Translations under genes and position numbers: made by a program
In this document: piece by piece, positions 16,167 through 24,931 of the stretch
Numbering within the stretch: the first letter of the stretch is position 1
Layout of the letters: each line of letters opens with the position of its first letter
DNA from: Deltaproteobacteria bacterium
Lineage (GTDB): Bacteria; Desulfobacterota; Binatia; UTPRO1
Length of the DNA stretch: 64,000 nt
Assembly (NCBI GenBank): GCA_016200545.1
Contig: JACQEO010000057.1
Location: 62,001-126,000 of the forward strand
Direction of reading: 5' to 3'
The notes under the pieces: model-generated
Seen by the model: only the letters and a program-made list of their open reading frames with translations
Databases searched by the model: none
Told to the model about the DNA's origin: nothing

Positions 16167-17747
16167 TTGGCGAGCCGCGGCCTCGGCGCGCCCCTCGACC
16201 ACCCAATCGGCCACGGGTTCTGGGACTTCGGTGCGCTGGTCGCGGCCGAGGGCCTCGTCGAGATGACCGACGTGACGCGCGGTCCGGGCGTGCGCGCGCT
16301 GCACGAGTGGAAGATCGGCTCCGGCCTCTTCGCGGCGATGCGCTGCGGGAACCGCACGCTCGGCCTTTTCGCGGCCGGCTACCACGCCACGACGGAGGCC
16401 TTCGCGCCCTTTCAGCGGAAGCTCGCGGTCGGGATCGCGACCCAGGCCGCGGTCGCGATCGAGAATGCCCGCTTGCACGCGGCGCAGCGCGAGGAGGCGG
16501 AGATCTCCGCCGCGCTCTTGCAAGCGGCCGAGTTACTCGACGCCAACCTCGACGCCGAGGACCGCCTCGACCGCCTGACGGCGCTCACCTGCGCGCTCGT
16601 CGACTGCGACTTCGTCAACATTGCCCTCTACGACGCGTCGCAGAAGACCTTTCGCATCACTGCGGGTACGGACGTGCGCCGCGCCGACGTGCTCGAGGAG
16701 ATCCGCGACCTCGAGTTCGAATTGCGGGAGTTCCCGATCCTCGCCGAGGCGGCGCGTACGGGATTCGCCGAGTGCCTCGACGGCGGCGGCGTCTCGTCCG
16801 TGCCGACGTACTGGTGGCGGCACTGGGGGCTGCGCGCGCTGATCGCGGTGCCGCTGACGCGCCGAGGCGAGGTCATCGGCGCCCTCATCGCCGGCTCACA
16901 CGAGCGGACGGCGCCGTATCCGGCGAAGGTACGCCGCCTCCTCACCGGCGTCGCCTATCAGACCGTCGCCGCCATCGAGAACGGCCGCCTGGTGCGCAAC
17001 TTGCGCGCGGCGAACAGCCTCAAGTCGGAGTTCATCGGTACTATGTCGCACGAGCTGCGGACGCCGCTCAACGCGATCATGGGCTACAGCGAGCTCCTGC
17101 GTGACGGCGACTTCGGGGCGATCACCGACCCGCAACGCGACATCTGCCTCAAAGTGCTCGACTACTCGCGCCAGCTCCTCGAGCTGATTCAGGCGACGCT
17201 CGACGTGAGCCGCATGGAGTCGGGCGCGCTGCCGGTCACGCTCGGACCCGTCGACGTCGCCGGGCTCCTCGATGAGCTCGCGACGCAGATCCCGGCGTCG
17301 TGGGTGAAGCCGGGTGTGTCGCTCACGTTCGATGCCGAGCGTGATCTGCCCGAGGTGCAGAGCGACCACGCGAAGCTCAAAATGATCGTACGGAACCTGA
17401 TTCACAACGCCCTCAAGTTCACCGAGAGTGGATCGGTCGGTGTGCGCGCGGGCATCGCGGCGGACGGTGCCACCCTGCAGGTCACCGTCGCCGATACCGG
17501 CATCGGCATCACGTCCGAGGACCAGGCGATCATCTTCGAAATGTTCCGCCAGGTCGACGGCAGCGACCGGCGCCGCCACGACGGCGTAGGACTCGGGCTC
17601 TACATCGTACGTCGGCTTACCGCGATTCTCGGCGGCACGATCGCCGTCGAGAGCGAGCCCGGCTGCGGCTCGTGCTTCACGCTCCGCTTCCCGCTGGCGG
17701 GCGGCGCCGAGCGTCGCGGACCCGCCGTCACCGCGCTCTCCGCCTGA
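16167..17747 (+). CDS. GAF-HisKA-HATPase histidine kinase, 3' part of the frameshifted gene
   Basis: 526 residues from an internal start; homologous coding in this frame reaches back to about 16090. It has the rest of GAF 1, a second GAF (about residues 112-270), HisKA with the His in TMSHELRTPLNAIMGYSELL, and HATPase_c with N-box IVRNLIHNALKFTESG, G1 DTGIGI, F-box and G2 GVGLGLYIVRRL. With the 5' part it makes one membrane sensor kinase of about 800 residues. As it stands this fragment lacks the membrane sensor but keeps a whole transmitter. No response regulator is adjacent. Confidence 0.85.
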   Translation: MASRGLGAPLDHPIGHGFWDFGALVAAEGLVEMTDVTRGPGVRALHEWKIGSGLFAAMRCGNRTLGLFAAGYHATTEAFAPFQRKLAVGIATQAAVAIENARLHAAQREEAEISAALLQAAELLDANLDAEDRLDRLTALTCALVDCDFVNIALYDASQKTFRITAGTDVRRADVLEEIRDLEFELREFPILAEAARTGFAECLDGGGVSSVPTYWWRHWGLRALIAVPLTRRGEVIGALIAGSHERTAPYPAKVRRLLTGVAYQTVAAIENGRLVRNLRAANSLKSEFIGTMSHELRTPLNAIMGYSELLRDGDFGAITDPQRDICLKVLDYSRQLLELIQATLDVSRMESGALPVTLGPVDVAGLLDELATQIPASWVKPGVSLTFDAERDLPEVQSDHAKLKMIVRNLIHNALKFTESGSVGVRAGIAADGATLQVTVADTGIGITSEDQAIIFEMFRQVDGSDRRRHDGVGLGLYIVRRLTAILGGTIAVESEPGCGSCFTLRFPLAGGAERRGPAVTALSA

Positions 17748-17882
17748 GCACGCGCGCCGCGTCGAGGCGCGGCGGTTGCGCGTCGACGTGCACCTGCGGT
17801 AGAGCGCCTACCGTGCTGGTTCCCTCTCGGGCCGCACGCAGCCATAGATCACACGCGCGATGGGGCGCGCGGAGGAGGTTCC

Positions 17883-19661
17883 ATGTTGATAGGCAGCACG
17901 CGGCGTGGGCTCGGAATCGTGGCGGCATCGCTGGTCTTCTTGGGATGCGCCACCGTCGCCTCGGCGACTCAGAAGTTCGGACCGCTCGAGATCTCGGGCA
18001 ACTTGCAATCACAGGAGCTGATCCGCCATTCCGATCCCAGCACGTACCAACTCATCCAGCAGCGGAACACGGCGCGCATCCGCATCGACTGGGATTGGAT
18101 CCAGCGCAACGGCAAATGGCTCGACCGCTTCGACTTCTCGGATCTGATCGAGAGCTCCCATCTCTTCCTCCTCTATCGAGGCGTCTACGACAGCGTCTAC
18201 GACTACACGCCCAATACGCGGGAGAAGCGTGAGTTCACCGGCGAGAGGACGGATCGTCGGTTCGACAGCCTGAACGACTACGACAAGGGTGCTCGCGACG
18301 CGTTGAAGTTCGAGAACGTGCTGCGCGAGGCGTACGTCGACATCAAGTTCCGCCACAACTTCAGCGTGCGCGCCGGCCGGCAGCAGATCATCTGGGGCGA
18401 GTCGGACGGATTCCGCCTCCTCGATCGCGCCAACAGCCTCGACCTCTCCTGGCACTTCCAGCAGGAATTGCCGCCTCCGGCGTTCGGCTTCGACGACCTG
18501 CGGATGCCGTTCTGGATGATCAAGGGTCTCTACGACGCCGGCAGCATCGGGTCGTGGAGCAACGTCTTCGCGGAGGCGTATTGGAATCCCGGAGATTGGT
18601 CTCCGAACAAGGTGACTTTTCTCCCGAATCCATGGGGCGTGCGGCTCGGCAACCCGCTCGAGAACCCGCGCAACGGCGCCTTCTTCCGGCCGTTTCGCGC
18701 CCACCGTCTGATGAACGGCACCTCGCTCTTCCGGCAGGGAAACTACGACCGCAATCCTATCGACAACAGCCAGTTCGGCATCCGCTTCAACGGCGTGACC
18801 GGCTCCGATACGCCCATTCTGCCGCAGGGGATGCAGCTGCAGATCGGCTATCTGTATCAGCGGTTCAACGGCGGTGGCGGTGCGAGCACCGAGGCAGCGG
18901 TGGCGCGCGGTATCAAGCCGACGCAGGCGGGCATCGAGCACACCAACGACTTGATCGCGAAGGGAACGTTGCCGGTCGAGTTCTACGCGCCTTACATCCA
19001 TACCGTCGGCATCGCTGCCAACTACTTCGATGAGTTTACGAAGATTGTGTGGCGATCGGAGCAAGCGTTCGACTTCGGCCTACCCTTCTATTCATGCGGC
19101 CACAGCCCCAGTGCGATCGCGAAGCAGGGGCGATGCGTGCGCGAGAGCACGTACGCGCCGTTCCTCCCCGGTATCCGCAATCAGGACGTCTGGTCGGGCC
19201 TGATCGCCTTCGATCGTCCGACCTGGTTCCGACCGCTCAACAAGAAGACCACCTTCTTCCTCACGGGTCAGTTCTTCTGGACCTACATGGTCGAGAAGTC
19301 GAAGAGCACGATCGGCGGCCTCGATCTGCCGACGGTGACGCGCCCGCTGAATCAGGATCCTCCCCTCTCGTATCGCGACGACGTCCATCGCTGGGAGATG
19401 CTGACGACCTTCGCGATCCTCGGCTTCTACCGCGGCGGTAGCCTCGTGCCGTCGATGGTGTACCTCCTCGATCCGGTCAACAGCTACAGCCAAGAGGTCG
19501 TCTGGGGCGTCGACTACTTCGTGACGCCGAACGTCGGGGTGAACATCGCGCAGCGCTTCATCATCAACCCCACGCGGGAGATCAATTTCGAGCCGTGGGG
19601 ACTCGGTGGCTTGAATCGCGGACGCTCGGAGACGGGCGTGCGCCTGACGTATCAGTTCTGA
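17883..19661 (+). CDS. DUF1302-family outer-membrane beta-barrel protein
   Basis: 592 residues. A signal peptide (GLGIVAASLVFLGCATVASA) precedes a sequence of alternating amphipathic strands with many aromatics; the phrases VRAGRQQIIWGESDG and FRPLNKKTTFFLTGQFFWTY, and the C-terminal VRLTYQF ending in an aromatic residue, fit a DUF1302-type outer-membrane barrel. Members are associated with steroid, hydrocarbon or other hydrophobic substrate uptake. The gene stands alone, 22 bp before the lyase-family gene, so they may share a transcript. The substrate is unknown. Confidence 0.8.
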   Translation: MLIGSTRRGLGIVAASLVFLGCATVASATQKFGPLEISGNLQSQELIRHSDPSTYQLIQQRNTARIRIDWDWIQRNGKWLDRFDFSDLIESSHLFLLYRGVYDSVYDYTPNTREKREFTGERTDRRFDSLNDYDKGARDALKFENVLREAYVDIKFRHNFSVRAGRQQIIWGESDGFRLLDRANSLDLSWHFQQELPPPAFGFDDLRMPFWMIKGLYDAGSIGSWSNVFAEAYWNPGDWSPNKVTFLPNPWGVRLGNPLENPRNGAFFRPFRAHRLMNGTSLFRQGNYDRNPIDNSQFGIRFNGVTGSDTPILPQGMQLQIGYLYQRFNGGGGASTEAAVARGIKPTQAGIEHTNDLIAKGTLPVEFYAPYIHTVGIAANYFDEFTKIVWRSEQAFDFGLPFYSCGHSPSAIAKQGRCVRESTYAPFLPGIRNQDVWSGLIAFDRPTWFRPLNKKTTFFLTGQFFWTYMVEKSKSTIGGLDLPTVTRPLNQDPPLSYRDDVHRWEMLTTFAILGFYRGGSLVPSMVYLLDPVNSYSQEVVWGVDYFVTPNVGVNIAQRFIINPTREINFEPWGLGGLNRGRSETGVRLTYQF

Positions 19662-19683
19662 TCGCGGTACGGCGGTAACGGCG

Positions 19684-20553
19684 ATGCGCAACAAGGCGGA
19701 GGAGATCCGCTCGCGTCTGCGAGCGGGCCGGCCGCTCGTCATGCCGGGGGTGTACGATGCGCTCTCGGCGCGCATCGCCGCGCGCGCCGGCTTCGAGGTG
19801 ATCTTCATCTCCGGCTATGGCGTGAGCGCCACCTACCTCGCCGAGCCCGACTTCGGCGTGCTCACCCAAACGGAGATCGTCGGCGCCGCGCAGCGGGTGT
19901 GCCGCGCCGTCGATTGCCCGGTGTTGGTCGACGTCGACACCGGGTACGGCAATGCCGTGAACGTCATCCGCACGATCGAGGAAGTCCGCCGCGCCGGCGC
20001 CGCGGGCGTCTTCCTCGAGGACCAGGTGTGGCCGAAGCGCTGCGGGCACATGCGCGGCAAGCGCGTGATCCCCGTCGGCGAGCAGGTGCAGAAGCTCCGC
20101 GCCGCCGTGCGCGCCCGCGGCGACGGCGACTGTCTGATCGTGGCGCGCACGGACGCGCGACAAGCGGTAGGGCTCGACGACGCGATCGCGCGCGCGCTCG
20201 CTTATCACGCCGCCGGTGCCGACGCCCTTTTCGTCGAAGCTCCACAGTCCGTCGATGAACTGCGCGAGATCGGTCGGCGTCTGCCCCCGCCGCTCGTCGC
20301 CAACATGGTCGAGGAGGGCGCGACCCCGCAGCTCTCGGTCGACGAGCTCGCCGCGATGGGCTTTCAGATGATCGTCTATCCGCTGACGGGCCTCTTTGCG
20401 GCGGCGCGCGCGATGGAAGAAGCGTACGGCATCTTGCGCCGTGACGGCCGCAGCCAAGGCGTGCGCGACAAGCTGCTCGGCTTCGACGCCTTCAACCGGC
20501 TGATCGGTCTCGACGAGAAGTACGCGCTCGACGCCGAGTTTCGCGACGACTGA
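19684..20553 (+). CDS. Isocitrate lyase/PEP mutase superfamily enzyme (PrpB-like)
   Basis: 289-residue (beta/alpha)8 barrel. Mg-binding DVDTGYGN (D83, D85), the active-site loop K118-RCGH-122 and VARTDAR follow the isocitrate lyase family. The KRCGH loop places it with C-C lyases such as methylisocitrate lyase, dimethylmalate lyase or oxaloacetate decarboxylase rather than PEP mutase. It could cleave a 2-methyl(iso)citrate-like acid. No prpC or prpD is next to it, so the substrate cannot be fixed. It lies 22 bp after the DUF1302 gene on the same strand. Confidence 0.85.
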   Translation: MRNKAEEIRSRLRAGRPLVMPGVYDALSARIAARAGFEVIFISGYGVSATYLAEPDFGVLTQTEIVGAAQRVCRAVDCPVLVDVDTGYGNAVNVIRTIEEVRRAGAAGVFLEDQVWPKRCGHMRGKRVIPVGEQVQKLRAAVRARGDGDCLIVARTDARQAVGLDDAIARALAYHAAGADALFVEAPQSVDELREIGRRLPPPLVANMVEEGATPQLSVDELAAMGFQMIVYPLTGLFAAARAMEEAYGILRRDGRSQGVRDKLLGFDAFNRLIGLDEKYALDAEFRDD

Positions 20554-20557
20554 CGAA

Positions 20558-20575
20558 CGCCGGATCCGGCCGGCG
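20558..20575. terminator. Short hairpin between convergent genes
   Basis: CGCCGG (20558-20563) and CCGGCG (20570-20575) pair around a 6-base loop, between the lyase gene and the convergent Cys-rich protein gene. It could serve as a bidirectional terminator; the stem is short and no U-tract is seen. Confidence 0.25.
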
Positions 20576-20590
20576 GAGCGTTAAGTCATC

Positions 20591-22903
20591 TCACGGTCGG
20601 CAGATGAGCTTGAGTTTGTCGCCGTCGGTACGGCCCGTATTCTTGGTCACCCTGGACGACAGGCGTAGCACGCTGTTCACCTTCACGACGATGTCCTTCC
20701 CGGGCGTGCAGTTGCTGAGCTGATCGCCGCCAGCGTCGGCGGGATCGAGGGGCGGGAGAAAGACGACGGTTGCGCCGAGGTCGCAAACGCCGTCGTTGCT
20801 CCCGAGTAACCTATCGCACTGATGATTGTTGGGAATCGTGCAGGTCTTGCCGCGTGCGCCGGCGCGACAGCGATCGGGAACGGTCGCCCCGCCTGGTGGC
20901 GCGAGTTCCGCGACAGCTTGGGTGATGGTCGCGAGAGCCGCGGCATTCGGCGGCCGATTGAGCCGCAAGCCACCGACGTCGAACGTCCGAATCTTGCCAC
21001 GCTCGCAGCCCGCGATGCCCGATCGATTCAGGCAGACTCCGACGCGGAACGTACACTGACCGGGGATGGAATCGAAATCGCACGGCGCGCCATCGTTGCA
21101 TGTCTGGGTACGCTGACCCAGGTCGCCGGGCGGGGAGTCGAGCGTCCACGCGTTGAGGCACTCGCGCGTCGAGAACTCGTTCTTGCCCACGACGTTGCGC
21201 GTACAGGTGGCCAAGCAGCCACTTCCGGGAACACCGTTGAGCGCGGCCCCGAGATCGCATTCCTCATCGCACTCGACCTCGCCGTTGCCGCAGCTGGCGA
21301 TTTTGCAGACGTTGGAGCACTCGAGCGGGCCGGGAATGCAGATGTTGGCGAGACCGGGATCGCAGGCTTCCCCGACGCACACACCATCGCCAGCGCCGGG
21401 CGCGGTGTCGCAGTCGTCGTTGCCGTGGCACGCCGCGCCGACGGTCCCCTGCGAGCAGCCGCCGTCGATCACGCCGTTACCGCACTCGCGCAGGCAGGTG
21501 GCGCTGCAGCCGTCGCCGGGCGCCGTGTTGCCGTCGTCGCACTCCTCGAAGGGCGGCGTTCCTTTGCTGTGGATGAAGCTATCGCCGCAGGTCGGCAGCT
21601 GGCACGTATTCAGGCAGTCGTCCTGATTCGAGCTGTTGCCGTCGTCGCACTCCTCGCCGGGATCGACGACGCCGTCGCCGCAGCGCGGGGGATGGATGGT
21701 GTGACAGATGGCGTCGCAGGTCGCGGTGTTCGGCGGCTCGCACTCCTCGACGCCGCGCTCGAGGAAGCCATCGCCGCAGAAGGCGTTCTTGCAGCCGAGC
21801 ACGCAGGCGTCGTCGTTCCGACTGTTGCCGTCGTCGCATTCCTCGCCGGGTTGCACGATGCCGTCGCCGCAGAAGGGCAGGAAGCGGCACGTGGCGTCGC
21901 AGTTGGCGCTGTTCGGCGGCTCGCACTGCTCGAAGGGAGGGGTGCCCCGGGTGTGGATGAAACCGTCGCCACAGCTTGCCGGCTGGCAGGTCTTGAGGCA
22001 GTCGTCGTCGTTGCGGGTGTTGCCGTCGTCACACGCCTCGCCCCCGACGATCAGGCCGTCGCCGCAGATGGGTGTGCACACGGAAAGGGTATTGATGACG
22101 TTGGAGCAACTCCATCCGGTCTCGGCTTGGCACGTCGCCGAGCACCCGTCTCCGCCGGTGGTGTTGCCGTCGTCGCAATTCTGCCCCCCGGTCGGACCAT
22201 TCTCCTGGAAATCGAGGATGCCGTTGCCACAGAGCGTGGTGTCGGCGATGTGGTCCGGTCCGGCGTCGACGCAGACCGTGTCCGGAGATCCCTTGCCGAC
22301 GGCGACTTGCTGGAAGTCGTCGCCCGTAGCCGTGGTCTGCGCGATGCCGTCCGCGCCCGTCGAGACAAACGGCACGGCGACGTCCGCAGGGTTCACCGTC
22401 GTCTCGAGAACGGCGTTGGCGCCGGGGACGATGCATGCGCCACCCGGGCAGAGCTGGCACAGCCGGTTCGCGGTCGTCGCGATCAGGTCATCGCCGCTCG
22501 GGATGCTTTGTAGGATGTTGTCGCCGCCCGGACAGATGACGGCGCTCAGCGTATCGTCGCCCGCCGGAACCGAATCGATGACGTCGTTGCCGCCAACGAA
22601 GGGATCGTGAATCTCCGGTTGGTAGGGATCGCTCTTCCCCGGGGGCACTCGTAGAACATCGTCGCCGCCGAGCAGCGCCGGCGTGATGTCGTCGCAGATG
22701 CCGTTGTCCGACGCCCCGGGCAGTCCCGAGCGGATGACGACGTTCGAGCCGGGGGCCATGGCGCCCTTGGCGACGACCTGAAAGTCCTGGGCCCACGTCG
22801 GGAACGCGGTGCCAACAATCAGGACGGCGAGAGCGAGGACATGCGCGACGCAGGTGAGTGGCCGCGCGGTCATGGGGACGCGGCGAGAATGGGCGATCAT
22901 CAT
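20591..22903 (-). CDS. Secreted Cys-rich protein with DUF4215 repeats
   Basis: 770 residues (about 760 from the second Met). A signal peptide (VLALAVLIVGTAFPTWAQ) is followed by three regions. First, residues about 45-215 hold degenerate Asp-rich repeats (GGNDVIDSVPAGDD, GGDNILQSIPSGDD, GADGIAQTTATGDD). Second, from about 220 to 560, come Cys-rich DUF4215-type units (CGDGIVQPGEECDDGN with a following DxC..TC), each likely disulphide-bonded and possibly Ca-binding. Third, a C-terminal region ends TDGDKLKLICRP. Such proteins are exported and cell-surface or extracellular in Myxococcota and related groups. It diverges from a second Cys-rich secreted protein. The function is unknown. Confidence 0.85.
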   Translation of the reverse strand: MMIAHSRRVPMTARPLTCVAHVLALAVLIVGTAFPTWAQDFQVVAKGAMAPGSNVVIRSGLPGASDNGICDDITPALLGGDDVLRVPPGKSDPYQPEIHDPFVGGNDVIDSVPAGDDTLSAVICPGGDNILQSIPSGDDLIATTANRLCQLCPGGACIVPGANAVLETTVNPADVAVPFVSTGADGIAQTTATGDDFQQVAVGKGSPDTVCVDAGPDHIADTTLCGNGILDFQENGPTGGQNCDDGNTTGGDGCSATCQAETGWSCSNVINTLSVCTPICGDGLIVGGEACDDGNTRNDDDCLKTCQPASCGDGFIHTRGTPPFEQCEPPNSANCDATCRFLPFCGDGIVQPGEECDDGNSRNDDACVLGCKNAFCGDGFLERGVEECEPPNTATCDAICHTIHPPRCGDGVVDPGEECDDGNSSNQDDCLNTCQLPTCGDSFIHSKGTPPFEECDDGNTAPGDGCSATCLRECGNGVIDGGCSQGTVGAACHGNDDCDTAPGAGDGVCVGEACDPGLANICIPGPLECSNVCKIASCGNGEVECDEECDLGAALNGVPGSGCLATCTRNVVGKNEFSTRECLNAWTLDSPPGDLGQRTQTCNDGAPCDFDSIPGQCTFRVGVCLNRSGIAGCERGKIRTFDVGGLRLNRPPNAAALATITQAVAELAPPGGATVPDRCRAGARGKTCTIPNNHQCDRLLGSNDGVCDLGATVVFLPPLDPADAGGDQLSNCTPGKDIVVKVNSVLRLSSRVTKNTGRTDGDKLKLICRP
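21230..22240 (-). repeat. Tandem DUF4215-coding repeats
   Basis: Within the gene at 20591-22903, units of roughly 35-50 codons recur with the pattern CGDG-x5-10-EECDDGN-x5-DxC-x3-C. At the DNA level the phrase for EECDDGN recurs at several places. The units are degenerate coding repeats, not CRISPR-like identical repeats. Confidence 0.75.
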
Positions 22904-23236
22904 CGGATCCTCCCGTGGCGATGCGGAGTGTGGGCGCGCCTGAGGCGAACGTCACGGTTAGCGCCGTGGGAAGCGACCTGTCAACGAGAAAATGCAGCGC
23001 CGGCGATTGCCGATGACGTATTGCGGCGACGGTGATGACGAAGACAAATGTGCGCCAAAATGGCGCAATATGTTGTGCTCCATAATGTAGCAATATTTCG
23101 CGAAGCGTCGGGGCCGGCGCGCCTCGATCGAGGCGATTTTTCTTGACACGTACCGCCCCACGGAACCAATGTTACGCGTAGTTCGACGCGCCACGACCGC
23201 CGTGCCGACGCACCGCGTGCCGACAGAGGAGGAACC
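22904..23236. promoter_or_regulatory. Divergent intergenic region, AT-rich with inverted repeats
   Basis: This 333-bp gap separates the divergent Cys-rich genes. It holds a perfect 7-bp inverted repeat TGCGCCA-aaa-TGGCGCA (23051-23067), two copies of GCAATAT (about 23065 and 23090), and a 16-bp palindrome at 23120-23135 followed by ATTTTT. A TTGACA at 23143-23148 resembles a -35 box for the rightward gene, though no good -10 lies at 17 bp. The stretch 23030-23110 is much richer in A/T than its surroundings. It probably contains promoters and operators for both genes; no gene was found in it. Confidence 0.5.
23120..23141 (+). terminator. Palindrome plus T-run, terminator-like
   Basis: CGCCTC-GATC-GAGGCG is a perfect hairpin, followed by ATTTTTC, as in a short intrinsic terminator on the + strand. 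Lying between divergent genes, it could end a small leader or sRNA, or be a repressor site next to the TTGACA box. Confidence 0.35.
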
Positions 23237-24817
23237 ATGAGGCCGCTACAGGATAACCCCTCAGTCCGTCTCGTCGTCCTCGTACTCGCGTTTGCCGCCG
23301 TGCCGCTGTTGCGCCCGGCACCGGCGCAGGCGAAGAAGCTGAATTGCCGAAACCTGATCTTCCAGGGTGACGCGGGTACTTGCGGAATTCTGGACGTGGT
23401 CCAGATCCGCATGGTCGACGTTAAGAGCGACGAACTCCACCGCTCCTGCGATATCTTCGTCCAGACCGGCGAGAGCGCAGACAGTTTCGGCGGCCGCATA
23501 CCGCGCGACGTCGGCGCGTTCGGAGACTGCACCCCGGACTTCACGACCCCGCCGCCTCTCAAGAAGTGCTGGAACGGCAGCAGTGGTGGCTCCTGCAAGT
23601 ACACGTGGAAAGGGAAAAAACGGCTTCTCAACGTGTGTTGTTGGGAGACCCCGAATTGCACGGGGCGCAGGGTCGGCAATTATTGCAATGGCGGGTCGAA
23701 TCCATTCGCGAAGTGCACGATACCCGCCGACTGTCACGATGGTGGGGTCTGCAACATGCGGCTCGGCACTCAGGGCATCTCCGCGCAGAAACACCTCCTG
23801 ACCGATACCGAGCCGTGGCTCCCGACACCCGTGCCGGTCGCAATCGTCTCGACGCTGGTGGCGCTCGATCCCATCGGCATGACGCAGCTGCCGTTCCCGT
23901 CGCTCGGGTCCTGCCGTGCCCGTATCGCCCAAAGCATGCAGTTTCTCGCCCTCACGGCGGTCCACCGTCTGGTCGATTGCCACCGCCGGCAGATGCTCGG
24001 CGAGCCGATCGCCGACTGCAACTCGGTGAACCCCGAGTCCGATCCGACGGACGCGATCTCAAACGCCGAGGACCTGGTGACCGCCGCGGCCGGCGCGTGC
24101 GTGCCTGGCGGATCGCCGCGTGCTCTCGGCTACGGCACCTGCCCAGCGCCGTGCACGATGTCGATCAATACCTGCGCCGCGCCGGTGGCGCAGGTCGGCG
24201 TGTCCTGCAATACGGATACGGATTGTGATTCGGCACCCGCCGCTGCCGATGGCAAGTGCGGGCGCACACAGGATTGGGCCGCCGCGGCCTCCTGCATGAT
24301 CTGTCAGGCCGAGGACGCCGTCGTGGCGGCGATCACGGATAAGTACGGTAATGCCGGCCCCGGCATGCAGCTGGAGGACGTGAAGTGTCAGGATGCGATC
24401 GGCAGAACGTTCGCCGGCCTCCTGCAGACGCAACTCGCCGTCACCGCCCAGTGCCAAAAGGGCCTCGACGGCGGCAAGGTCCTGCTGGCGTTCTGCCAGA
24501 ACGGCCAGTGCGTCGCGCCCCCGAACAGCATCGGCCTCGACTGCATGACCAACGACAATTGCACCCCGCCGGACACGCAGCTTTGCAAGTACGCCGATCA
24601 GGGCAAGACGCGAGCGCTAGCAGAGATCGGGGCGCGCCTCCGGCTCGAGCAGGTGTGCCAGAATACCGACTTCTTGCTCCTCGACACCTGCGACATCGAT
24701 CTGCCGGGAGTCGAGGATTGCGTCATCGGCAACGGTCGTACGACAGGGACCACAATAGCCGACGTGATCTTTCCGGAAGGCTTCGGCCACGACGTACCCC
24801 CGCCCCCGGGGCAGTAG
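23237..24817 (+). CDS. Secreted Cys-rich protein of unknown function
   Basis: 526 residues with a clear signal peptide (LVVLVLAFAAVPLLRPAPAQA). About 40 Cys are spread through the chain, many in short pairs (e.g. KKCWNGSSGGSCKYTW, NVCCWETPNC, GVSCNTDTDCDSAP). Segments such as CNTDTDCDSAP and CHDGGVC resemble the Cys-rich repeats seen in myxobacterial-type extracellular proteins, but no catalytic motif is seen. The start ATG 23237 is preceded by AGGAGGAACC, a strong ribosome site. Divergent from the DUF4215 protein; a shared extracellular role is plausible. I do not recognise the family. Confidence 0.8.
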   Translation: MRPLQDNPSVRLVVLVLAFAAVPLLRPAPAQAKKLNCRNLIFQGDAGTCGILDVVQIRMVDVKSDELHRSCDIFVQTGESADSFGGRIPRDVGAFGDCTPDFTTPPPLKKCWNGSSGGSCKYTWKGKKRLLNVCCWETPNCTGRRVGNYCNGGSNPFAKCTIPADCHDGGVCNMRLGTQGISAQKHLLTDTEPWLPTPVPVAIVSTLVALDPIGMTQLPFPSLGSCRARIAQSMQFLALTAVHRLVDCHRRQMLGEPIADCNSVNPESDPTDAISNAEDLVTAAAGACVPGGSPRALGYGTCPAPCTMSINTCAAPVAQVGVSCNTDTDCDSAPAAADGKCGRTQDWAAAASCMICQAEDAVVAAITDKYGNAGPGMQLEDVKCQDAIGRTFAGLLQTQLAVTAQCQKGLDGGKVLLAFCQNGQCVAPPNSIGLDCMTNDNCTPPDTQLCKYADQGKTRALAEIGARLRLEQVCQNTDFLLLDTCDIDLPGVEDCVIGNGRTTGTTIADVIFPEGFGHDVPPPPGQ

Positions 24818-24931
24818 GCTGGTGGAGGTTCCAGCGATAGCGACGCATGACCTCGGCGTGGTAACGGGCGACGGCGTCGGCGGCACCGGCGTCCTCCGCC
24901 GCCGCCGGTCGCTGCAAATCCGTCCGTCGGG

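Noticed and set aside
21230..22240. Repeated DNA suggesting a CRISPR array
   Set aside because: The repeats vary in length and sequence and encode DUF4215 units in one frame; there are no uniform spacers.
20822..22513. A 563-codon plus-strand frame opposite the DUF4215 protein
   Set aside because: It is the antisense of Cys/Asp-rich repeats and shows regular Val/Ala runs from the complementary codons, not a real protein.
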